Origin: Cryptomeria japonica
Taxonomy: Eukaryota; Streptophyta; Pinopsida; Cupressales; Cupressaceae
Assembly (NCBI RefSeq): GCF_030272615.1
Contig: NC_081410.1
Span: 116,571,140-116,635,139, forward strand
Direction of reading: 5' to 3'
DNA length: 64,000 nt
Shown one piece after another: positions 54,906 through 64,000 of the stretch. Positions within the stretch are counted from its first letter, which is position 1. Each line of letters starts with the position of its first letter. The notes beneath the pieces are model-generated. The model saw nothing but the letters and a program-made list of their open reading frames with translations. It ran no database searches and was not told the origin of the DNA. Position numbers and translations under genes: made by a program.

Positions 54906-57900
54906 TTAAGGGTTGATTTTGGGAACAACATGAGTCAATGTCTTACCATCTGCTCCCAAATTGGCAAGGAAGTCAGCTCTCCTATTGCCCTCCCTGTAAA
55001 TGTGGTTAAAGATGGTCCTATCAAATGTTTCCATGTTTGTCAGGATTTTTTCATTAAGTTTCCAGTCAGGCATAGACCCTTTTCTAAGGGCATTGATGAT
55101 AATAGCCGAATCACCTTCAATGACAATCTTCTTAATATTGAGTAAAATGCCTAAGTTAATCCCTACATCCAATGCTTGCATTTCGGCCATATTATTAGTA
55201 CTAGAACCATAGGGTAGAGCCATGAAGGCCACCTCGTCCCCATTTGAATTGTGGATGCTACAACCTAGACCCGCTCGTCCAGGGTTACCCTGCGAGGCAC
55301 CATCAAAGTTCAATTTAAACCATCCCTTGATAGGAGGGATCCACTTACAATTTTTACGAGATAGCTCATTTGCTGGGGAACCCCTGCCCATGAAGGGAGG
55401 AATTTTTAGGCCTTTCCATCTGAGTCTCATTTTTTCATCCCAGTAAGACATATTGATGTCTCTCTGGAGATTTAGGGTTTGGTTATTTACTAATTCAACT
55501 ACTGAGGCTTCAATTTTATTGACCAGTTGATACCATTGCATTTTGCTATTTTTGAAAATCCTCCTATTTCTCTCTTTCCATATTTCCCAAATCATGATAG
55601 ATGGGGTTATGATCCATAAATGTTCAAACATGCTGCCAATGTTCCTGATTGGTCAGGCATAAAAAAGATCCAAAATGTTATTAGGAATGGGGGAATACCA
55701 AATCATCTGCTTTCTTAACCAACCCCAACAATTATGAGCATAATCACAAGTCACCAGAAGATGATTAGAAGATTCTTCTGCCTTTTCACATAAAGGGCAT
55801 CTACTTGGCCCTTCATATCCAAATTTCTTAAAAGTTTCAGAAGTGAGGATTCGGTTTTGAATAGCCAGCCAAGCAAACAGACCTGCTTTCAAAAGGCACC
55901 TTTTATCCCAACATAATGATAACGGTAGGTTGGAGCGAGGGGTATGTTTTTTATTAAGAATATGTTTGTATCCCTCCTTCAGTTCATATCTTCCCTTTTT
56001 AGAGCCAGCCCATATCAATTTGTCAAAATCAGGAGTCAGGGCAATATTTCTTGAGGCTAGAATCTGAGATAAGAAGGATCTCTCCATGGCCGAAATATCA
56101 GGAAGCATTACCGATTTCCATCTCCATTTTTTCAAATGTCCAATGCTAAATTCTTCAATGCAGTCTTTTACATGAGATCCCCACAAACCTTCTAGGGTGG
56201 GAATAATTGACTTAAGGTTAAGAAGAGTGATGAGGGGAGGGAAAGCACCCCAGGAGTCTCTCCAAAACAAGGCATCCTGTCCATTGCCAATGGACCAAGT
56301 TAATTTATCAGAAATGATGCTTCTGCAATCTAGCATGAAGTTCCAAATTCTAGATCCCTTAGGAGGGTGGGCAGTTTTGAAGATGCTTATAGGATCTGGG
56401 TTGTGCAGATATTTGTTAAAAAGGGTATAAGCCCATTTAGCATTGGGGTTAGAAAACATTCACCAGACTAACTTGGCCCCCAACGCTTTTCTCTGAATAA
56501 GAAGGTCTTTGATGCCTAAACCACCCATTTCCTTTGGTAAGCAAATCTTGTCCCAGGCAATCAGCGGAAGTCTGGCTTTATCTTCCGAACCTTGCCAGAA
56601 AAAGGTCCTTATATGACTAGTTATTTCCTTCCTCTTGGAAGCGGGTAGGTCCATACATGAAAGTTGATAAATAGGCATGGCCGAGAGGACCACCTTGATC
56701 AAAGTGGCCTTTTCAGCAGAGGAAAGCCATTTGCTTTTCCAAGAGGATATTCTGTTTGTAATCTTGGTCACAACCTGGTTCCAGAGATTGGAGGATCTAG
56801 TACCTTTGTCTAAAGGGAGACCCAAATATTTACAAGGCAATTCTCCTTCTTTAAATTTAAGGATTTTTAGAATACTTGTTCGAAGTTCTTTGTTTGTGTT
56901 AAAGAAAGTTATATTAGACTTAATAGTGTTGATTTCTTGACCAGAGATATTAGTGTAGTTATTCAAAAAAATTTAAATTCTATTAGCCTCCATATGGCTA
57001 CTTGATCCAAACAACATGGTGTCATCCACAAATTGTTGGTGGGTGATAGGCTCCATGTTAGAGGTGATTTTTATACCAACAAGCAGAGCCTTTTCTCTGG
57101 CCCAGTTGATCATCCTCCCAAGAGATTCAACCATTATAATGAAGAGGAAGGGGGAAAGGGGGTCCCCTTGTCTGAGGCCTCTGGAAATTTCGAAGAAGCC
57201 CTCCGAGGCCCCATTGACAAGGATTGATATCCTTGGAGTTGTGATACATTCGAATACTAAATTGATCCATTGCTTATTAAACCCGAAAGCATCCAGACAT
57301 TTACATAGAAAGTGCCAATCCACTTTGTCATATGCTTTCTTGATGTCAAGTTTTATCAGCATGCTCGGAGATTTGCTATTTTGTATTGAGTGAATAGCCT
57401 CCTGGGTGATGATTATACCATCATAAATGGATCTATTTGGCACAAATCCTATCTGTTCCTCACTGATAATAATGGGGAGGAGGATTAGTAATCTATTTGC
57501 CATTGTTTTAGTGAGTAATTTATATAGAGTATTACATAAAGCTATTCGGCAGAAGTCCTCGAAACTTTCCCCGACCTCCTTCTTGGGGATTAGGGTGATG
57601 AAGGTATTATTAAGTTCTCTGAGGATTTTCCCAGAGTTTCTCATCCCCTCTAAGGCCTCAGTGATTTCCCCACCCATGAAGCTCCATCATTTTTGATAGA
57701 AGTGAGCCGGGAACCCATCGAGGCCAGGAGCCTTGTCAGGACCCATTTGAAATAAGGCTGATTCTACTTCTTCTTTTGTTAATTTTTTGTTCAGCATTAA
57801 GTTGTTTTCTTCTGATATTAATTTTGGAATATTTTTTAAGAAATCACTCTTCTTGGTCCATTTAGAGCCCTCCCAATTATTAAGGATAGTCTCAAAATAC

Positions 57901-59090
57901 CCCACAACAGTTTTAGCAATGATTTCCGGGTTGTCAGTAAAGTCCCCTGATGCCAATTTGATTTTGTTGATTCTGTTTAATGCTCTACGATGTTTAGTGC
58001 TATTGTGAAAGAAACTTGTGTTTCTGTCACCGACATCAAGCCAGTTATCCCTAGATTTACGTTTCCAGAAGATCTCTTCACGAGCTAAAATCTCCTCATA
58101 ACGAGCCAAATTGCTTTTTTCTTGCTGATATAAGAGGTCATTCATCCCATACTTTATCACTTCCTCATTAATAATCTCCATCTCCTTTTCAGTCTCTATT
58201 TTTTGTGAAAAGATATTTCCAAAGTGCTCTCTGTTCCACATTGTTAATTGTTACTTAATCTTCTTAATTTTAGTTACTATTTTGAAGGTTTTGGAGCCAA
58301 TGACGTTGGTGTCATTCCACCATTTTTCAATGAGTTGTAATAGATTTTCATCTCTGAGCCACATTTTTTCAAAGCGAAAGGGGGTTTTAGCTTCTGTTAT
58401 AGTTAATTGGACCGGGAAATGGTCTGATCCAGAGATGGGAAGGACAATGGTATTAAAGGATTGTGACAGATTACCAAATAGAAAAAATCTATCTAGTTTT
58501 TCTGCAATATTACAGAAACCTTGTCTTCTGTTATTCCAGGTAAAGGCCTCACTTTTGGTAGTTAAATCTAGCAAGTTGCATTTATGCATCCAGTTCCTGA
58601 AGTCTAAGCATGTTTGAGTCATCTTGTTGATACCCCCCCACTTTTCCTTGGGTTCCAGAATTGCATTGAAATCTCCACCAATAAGGCATGTTTGATCACA
58701 TTCGTTAAGAAGGAAATTCTCAATTTCCTCCCAGACTCCCTTTTTTGCATGTGTTTGTGTAGGACCATAAACATTAATTAATGTGAAATTTAAGTTGCTT
58801 TTGAGGCTCACAACTCTACCACACATCTAGTTTGGGGTCTTCCTTATCATACTGAAGGAAACTAGCCTTGGATCCCAAATGATGGCTAGTCCACCAGATG
58901 CTCCAGAGGCAGATTGCCCTTCAAGTTCTCTGATACCCATTTTCTTCTTTAAGTTTGTTAATTCATTGTTATTAAGCTTGGTTTCTTGTATTAAGAATAA
59001 TTCTGGATTGTATTTGGCAATGCATCATTTTACGATACACTGTTTGTTAGGAGCATTCATGCCCCTAACATTCCATGTAAGGAGTTTCAT
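54906..59090 (-). pseudogene. LINE ORF2: endonuclease, reverse transcriptase, RNase H
   Basis: One frame of about 1,394 codons has seven stops but no frameshift. The endonuclease shows LLTWNVRGMN, FLIQETKL, LIGGDFNAI and SGSDHFPV. The RT shows LIPKKEV, IKLDIKKAYDKVDWHFL, RGLRQGDPLSPFLF and QQFVDDTMLFG (Val for the usual Ala in FADD). A zinc-binding region (RCPLCEKAEESSNHLLVTC) follows. The C-terminal RNase H has NFDGASQGNPGRAG, NMAEMQAL, IEGDSAII and NRRADFLANLG, all four acidic sites kept. It would nick the target and copy LINE RNA there. Most stops fit C-to-T or G-to-A changes (for example TGA for Trp near 55650). Confidence 0.95.
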
Positions 59091-59317
59091 GGTTCATTGG
59101 GAAGGATCTTCCCCTTCCCTGCCTCAAAAATATTAGTGATTTTAGTCTGGCCAACGGCACACCCAGCCCGAGAGAGTAATTCAGTCATAGTTTTCCTACC
59201 CCTCTTCTTATGGTCGGTGGCAAAGTCAGGGGGGGAACAATGCTCAATAGTGTTAGCTATTCCCAGGCAGTCCTCGACATCAATTGTTGCATCACCATAG
59301 GGAGGGGTGATCATAAC
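59087..59317 (-). pseudogene. LINE ORF1, C-terminal piece
   Basis: The frame reads YGDATIDVEDCLGIANTIEH to KGKILPNEP and stops at 59087. The stop TGA overlaps the ORF2 start ATG (59090) as ATGA. The upstream part of ORF1 is displaced beyond the LTR remnant. Confidence 0.75.
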
Positions 59318-62300
59318 TGTGTGGGAGAAAAAGTGACACTAAGCAAACATGCCCTAATCTCACTTTCAACCACACACTTGTGGAATACGAAAGAGCCTAG
59401 AGGTATCACACAATTGGCTACTTCTTTTTGTGGAAGAGAGAGCCACGGGCTACCTATTAGGATTTCTATTCCTTTGTTGTAAATGATAGATAGAATGATG
59501 CAAGTTCAATCCCTAACCCCAAAGTGCAAGTCTGAACTAATAACAAGATTACAGAATTGAACTTAAATGACAGAAAGCTGTAAACACAAGGATAAGACAA
59601 GAATGTAAATGCGTACCCAGAGTTAAAATCTGACTGAAAATGTTCGACACGGGGGCGCGAGCGCCACTGTCCTGATTCTGCCCCTGAAACTGCTTCGAAA
59701 ACTGCTGTTTTGCAACCTGGAAAAGCTGTCAAAATGCTAAAAATGTTGTCTGTCAGGAGGACCAGGGCGCCCAGCGCCCCTGTCCTGGCAGGTGCAGGGC
59801 GTCCCACGCCCCTGTCCTGGTCTTTTGCTCTAAGATTTGGTGTGTGGTGCTGTCTCAGTCTGCTTCTCCCGGATTTGCAACTTGCGGCATCGTCCGAGTC
59901 CCGAAACCTGCACTTATATCTGAAAAGGTGTTTGGGCTGCTATATAGGGTTTTGCCTTAGTCAAACCCCCGCTTTGGTGATTTCCACCTCCACGAATAGC
60001 CAAGTTGTATTGTAAAATGTATTGTGTGTGCAGACCTAGTGTGTGTGCAAGGTCCTTAAATGCAAGAAAGCAAACTAGAGCAACCTAGAAAGTAAACCCT
60101 AATTGCTTGTAAATGATAATGTAAATGCTCTAAATCAAGATGCAAAGTGATCTAAAGCATGAATAAAGGATATATTGAAGCTTATGCAAAGACATGAAAA
60201 CAACATGAAATCATACCCAACCCTCAAGGGAGGAGTACAAGCCAATCTTCAGTCGGTAATCTCCTATTGTTCTTCAATGTCTTCCAAGCCCTAAATGGAT
60301 GAATGAAATTGATAAATGCTTGATAGAAGGATGTTGAATGTTGTTGAAGTCTTCCAAGATCTGCTCTTTCGCTGCATATGAGGTTCCTCAAAACAAAAAT
60401 CGGATCCTTTCAAATGAAGAAAGAGAGCTCTTATATATGAAACCCTAGGTCGTAATTTTGACTTTTAGCCGACCTAGAGATTGAATATCCCGCCAATTTC
60501 TTGGGGTTAAGCTTTATTTTATGATTGGATCGTGCTCCCAAAATTTCGGGAAAAATGTCCGGGGCCATGTGCACCGGGCGCCACGGTCCCGACAACTTTT
60601 CACCAAATTTTCAGGGCCGTCAGATATGATGATTTTAGAGAGAATCCCGAAGTTACAAGTGATTTCGAGATGTTTTGACCCCTGAAATCAAGCCCCCAAG
60701 TTCAAAATAGGACCTAATTAGGGTTTTTGATTAAATGATGTATTGGAAGAATAAAATGAAAGGGGGACACTTTAATGAAAGGGCCCAACTTTATGATGTG
60801 GGAGATGATAAAATAGAACCCTAGACCTAATTAATTTAATTAATTAAGTGCTAAAGGATAAATGCAATGCAAAATGCAAAATGCGCCAAGGTGGGTGCTA
60901 AACTAGGTGTGAAATTGTACAACCCTAGCAAGTGCGTACAATTTACGACGCTACATTTAGCCCCCACTTTAGCGGTCATATGAACACTACGTGCATATGC
61001 AAGCTAAAGTACAGAAAAGTAAACATTATTTGAAAAAGGATATATCCATAAGTCTGTCGAACGAAGCCCCCGGCGGTATCTGCAGTACACAGTTAGGAAC
61101 CGCACCCTACAAAACACACGTTAGATCACAAAATCACCTAATGCTTACTAAGGAAGGTGATGAAAATTCGAGGGTAGCTATATGCCCCCCCCTGTTTCGG
61201 CTTGCTAATTTTAGTGAGTTGAAACAGGGTATCATGTTTACCACTTCGAATTGTTAAAGAATATTGATGACAAATGCTCACAAGAAGATTTGATATGAGA
61301 TCAAAAACTAGTGGAGAATCATTTGGTAAGAAAGAGGACTAAATCTCAATTCCAACACAACAAAGAGTGTGAGGATTTGGGAGTTCTCTAACACAAGATG
61401 AAGGATGTAAATGGAAACAAAATGCAAAGAGAAGAAAAGAAAGGAAAAAGGCATGAATACACACATTAGTGATCCATGAGAAGAATAGTGAGAGAGAAAA
61501 CATGGACTTCTCGCCCCTAGATCTTGTCTAGGTGATCCATGGGAAAAAGGACATGGAAAACTAGCCCCTAGAGTCTGTCTAGGTGATCCATGTAAGGGAG
61601 GAGAGTGAGAAAGTCTAGCCTTATGCTGCTAGTTCCACTCGACCTCGTGCATGTGTGTGTAAGGGAGGTTAGAAGCACCTCATAGGAGTCTATGCCCGAG
61701 TATGCTACAACCTGTATATGTATGGTACAAAAGCGTGACATCTCGCTCTAAGAGTCTGTGCTCTGGTTCCAAGAATAATCACCTTGCATAAAACAAAAAT
61801 GGACACATCTCGCTCTAAGAGTCTGTGCTCTGGTTCCGAGAATGACCCATTGCTCAAAAAGTATAATGTTTATGTCATAAGCAAAGTAGAACAAGGATAC
61901 CTACCTTCATCACAAAAGAAGATATCCCAAAAATGCAACAATGTCATAGATCCAAGCAAGAGAGTTTTGCACTCTTTAAGCAAGGATAAGATAGTTGAAA
62001 AATGGATATCTTGTAGTATGTGTAAAGGAGATCCTTAGAGGAGAAGAGATCTTTGTACAAAAAACACCTATCCCCGAGAGGAATTGTCTTAGACAAATAT
62101 AACATCTTCTAGAATAAGACAAAGAAGAGAATAAGAATGCCATACTTCCTTCTTTTGCGAGGTGAAAGTGATTCTTAATGAAGGATGACGCTCTTTTTAA
62201 CCCAATTGGGAGAGTGAATTCATTATAGATGTATTTTACCAAGTGCAAAAGAGGTTGTAGTCAAGGACTTACACCCCTTGAACAAACAACAACAAATGCG

Positions 62301-62470
62301 TACAAGGCATAACATCAAGTAATAAAGTCCACACCATCCACAAAATAGGAAAAAGTGGATCCTTAGATAAAAATAAGGAAAGATCATTGCCTCCCAAGGA
62401 TAAGGACAATGAGAAGGACTTACACAATCTTCTAGAGAGAGATTTGGACATAAGCAAAAGAAGAGATGTA
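59318..62470 (-). mobile_element. LTR-element remnant in LINE ORF1 (3' LTR, polypurine tract, distal interior)
   Basis: An LTR of about 1,638 bp runs from TGTGTGGGAG (59318) to GACGCTACA (60955). In the sense (minus) direction it starts TGTAGCGTCG. It is followed by the polypurine tract AAGTGGGGGCTAAA (60956-60970). About 1.5 kb of interior then runs to about 62470 with no coding sequence and no second LTR. The right-hand edge is where LINE ORF1 resumes and is approximate. It is probably a Ty3/gypsy element that lost its 5' part. Confidence 0.75.
60956..62470. other. Noncoding interior of the LTR remnant
   Basis: No ORF is supported. It contains two small hairpins CCTAGA-loop-TCTAGG (61516-61532 and 61567-61583), each followed by TGATCCATG, and two copies of TCTCGCTCTAAGAGTCTGTG (about 61739 and 61807). 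Confidence 0.7.
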
Positions 62471-62475
62471 TGAAA

Positions 62476-63672
62476 TCATTCTTGTCCCCATAGGAACAAG
62501 AAAATTAGGCTATTTAACATGATCCCAAATTTAACATTTTGTCTATTTAACATGAAACCTCCCTTAGGGTTGAATTTAATGTCCAAAACCTCCCCCCTTG
62601 AAGCTTTAATGCATGTTATTTTTGACCCATAATCAGAGGAAAAGCAAGTCTTAGGAATGAAATCATTCGCGGTGATCTCTGGTTTGATTTCATAGATTGA
62701 GTGATTTGTAATAATTTTAATGGGAACCAATGTTGATTTACCTATCTCAATATTGGCTAAAATATTGATATCAGAGGATTCCAGGTAGTTATCCTCCAAA
62801 CCCTCGAAACCTCCTAAAAATTCTCCTAGTTTTTTAAGGATCTCTTTATGGATTAATTCAACCAGCATGTTAGGGAGTCGAATCCACTTTGGAACCCTAA
62901 TTTTCTCGACATATTTAGGGGAGAAATTAGGTTTCCAATTGAAAAATTTAAAACAGTAACCCTTAAAAAATCTTTGATTATTTTAAAGTAAATTCTCTTT
63001 AAGATCCCCAGTGTTGCAATTGATAAATAAAAAATTGTTTTCTAAGTTCATGATACTTATCTGGTTTCCCGTGAGGGATTTCAGCCATTGCTGAATCTCC
63101 GAGGATAGGACGCCATAATCGAACCATTTGCCAAAGAGCCTGCGAGCGTTGTAACAATCCCATAATTCATTAGTATGATTATTACTTATAATCATAATAT
63201 TATCTGTATTGAAGACCGGCAGCTTCTGAAAGTTAGGAGGGCCATACTTGGGGAAGATCTCCTCCCTTGTTCTGGTAAAAGAAACTGGATTATATGAAGA
63301 GGGTTTTCTAACCCCAAGTGTGGTTCTGTTAGCCTTCGAAGCCATGTGTCCCTGGAACTTCGACAGAGTCTCGGGCCATAAGATAGGAGAACTTTTTTTG
63401 TAAGGGCAACCCAAAGTTGATCTATCTCTTGAGAGAAAGAGGGGCGTCTGCTTTTTCTGAGTTAAAGTGGATTTCTGATTTATATAGGGAGACCTTGCCC
63501 TACTCATAGGATGAAGCCGAGAGTTCTTCGCCAAAGAAGCTGAGGGGGCTTCTGAAAAAGGTAGACGATCGGACAACGCCCCCAGGGCTCGTCTGCTGAT
63601 ATCATTAAGCTTTAAAGTAGTTAGGTTAGCCCCTGTAGCTTCAGGGATTAGGGCATTTAGACCATTCTCCAA
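62476..63672 (-). pseudogene. LINE ORF1, N-terminal and RNA-binding domain
   Basis: It starts MENGLNALIPEATGANLTTL. A basic, Ser/Pro-rich N-terminal region precedes the DUF4283 domain usual in plant L1 ORF1: WFDYGVLSSEIQQWLKSLTG, LFINCNTGDL, then after a TAA (62983) GYCFKFFNWKPNFSPKYVEK and VPKWIRLPN, then KIITNHSIYEIKPEITANDF. ORF1 binds LINE RNA. The frame is unbroken but for the TAA, then lost where the LTR remnant begins. Confidence 0.88.
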
Positions 63673-63839
63673 GCGTATGTCTATAAATTGTTCTTCCAGA
63701 GGAGCAAAACTGTTCTTCCATCGCCTGAGATGCCTCCCGGACCCTTGTAAAAATCTCTAAGGTTTCGCAGGGGGGTTTCTGCTTTTCGCAGTTATATTTG
63801 TTATTCTTATTTTTTCCATTCTATTTTTTCATCAAATCC

Positions 63840-63855
63840 ACAAAGTTGTATTCTT
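63840..63855. repeat. Right target-site duplication of the L1 LINE
   Basis: ACAAAGTTGTATTCTT, about 170 bp upstream of the ORF1 start. It matches 51769-51784 exactly. Confidence 0.75.
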
Positions 63856-64000
63856 ATTTTTCATTTATTTAATAAATAAATAAATTATCAAACTTCTGAT
63901 TTAAATTCTACTATAAATTTGTCGACAGAACAACAACTAAAAAAAAGAAAAACCCTTGAATCTTCTTGAAATGAGCTAAATTTTTCAGGAAAAATGAAAC
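63856..64000. other. Flanking DNA right of the LINE
   Basis: AT-rich sequence with ATTTATTTAATAAATAAATAA. Nothing else is recognised. Confidence 0.6.

Larger units (their letters stand above)
51784..63839 (-). mobile_element. Full-length L1-type LINE, interrupted twice
   Basis: The minus-strand LINE has its poly(A) at 51783-51793, a 3' end reading GGCTTCGGCCTTTTATTGATT before it, ORF2 at 54906-59090, ORF1 in two pieces (59087-59317 and 62476-63672), and a short 5' untranslated region up to about 63839. A 16-bp direct repeat bounds it. Removing the segment of about 2.8 kb in the 3' region and the LTR remnant of about 3.1 kb in ORF1 leaves about 6 kb, a normal full-length plant L1. Confidence 0.8.

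Noticed and set aside
59313-62310. ATAAC at 62294-62310 as the right target duplication of the LTR remnant
   Set aside because: ATAAC also lies left of 59318, but a 5-base match in AT-rich DNA is weak, and no LTR end abuts the right-hand copy.

Overview
The window is nuclear DNA of a land plant, with a layered stack of transposable elements and no complete host gene. The evidence is a plant mobile domain (PMD) protein, a Tat-type Ty3/gypsy polyprotein with a second RNase H, a chromodomain Ty3/gypsy element, LTR elements primed by initiator tRNA-Met, and a plant L1 LINE with a C-terminal RNase H. The depth of nesting suits a large, repeat-rich genome such as a conifer, but the sequence does not prove a species.

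Layout, left to right. E1 is a minus-strand LTR element that starts before the window and ends at 30339. Three insertions split it: T1, a 16.2 kb Tat-lineage element (869-17082, perfect target-site duplication CTCAC); E2, a second copy of E1's own family (20288-27897, duplication TATTC); and solo LTR S1 (28426-29644, duplication GTGAG). E1 and E2 carry a zinc-knuckle gag and a second long ORF of unknown function with its own TATA-like box, but no polymerase, so the family looks non-autonomous.

From 30340 to 32105 lie a partial LTR (D) and the 3' LTR of C, a decayed Ty3/gypsy element (to about 40272) whose reverse transcriptase is split by solo LTR S2 (34573-37146). A truncated element A follows (leader with 350-bp and 64-bp tandem repeats, then an LTR at 41639-43266). 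B (43272-50489) is a complete but inactivated chromodomain Ty3/gypsy element; its 5' LTR holds solo LTR S3, which belongs to T1's family. About 1.3 kb of unassigned sequence comes next. The rest is one full-length L1 LINE on the minus strand (about 51784-63839) bounded by a 16-bp direct repeat. It is interrupted by a 2-3 kb AT-rich segment with an orphan ORF and a perfect 66-bp inverted repeat, and by an LTR-element remnant (59318 to about 62470) inside ORF1.

T1 is the most interesting unit. On its minus strand it encodes gag, protease, a G-patch-like segment, reverse transcriptase, two RNase H domains and integrase. Between pol and the 3' LTR it carries a gene on the opposite strand: TATA-like box, short first exon, GTAAGT...CAG intron in phase, and a PMD exon. 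The region of that intron holds an array of hairpins with a conserved 17-nt loop and stems that change in a compensating way. It also holds a CGCGTCTGTG array that recurs in mirror orientation in the gag leader. The two 804-bp LTRs differ at only five positions, yet the coding regions hold about ten nonsense codons, so this copy was probably already defective when it inserted.
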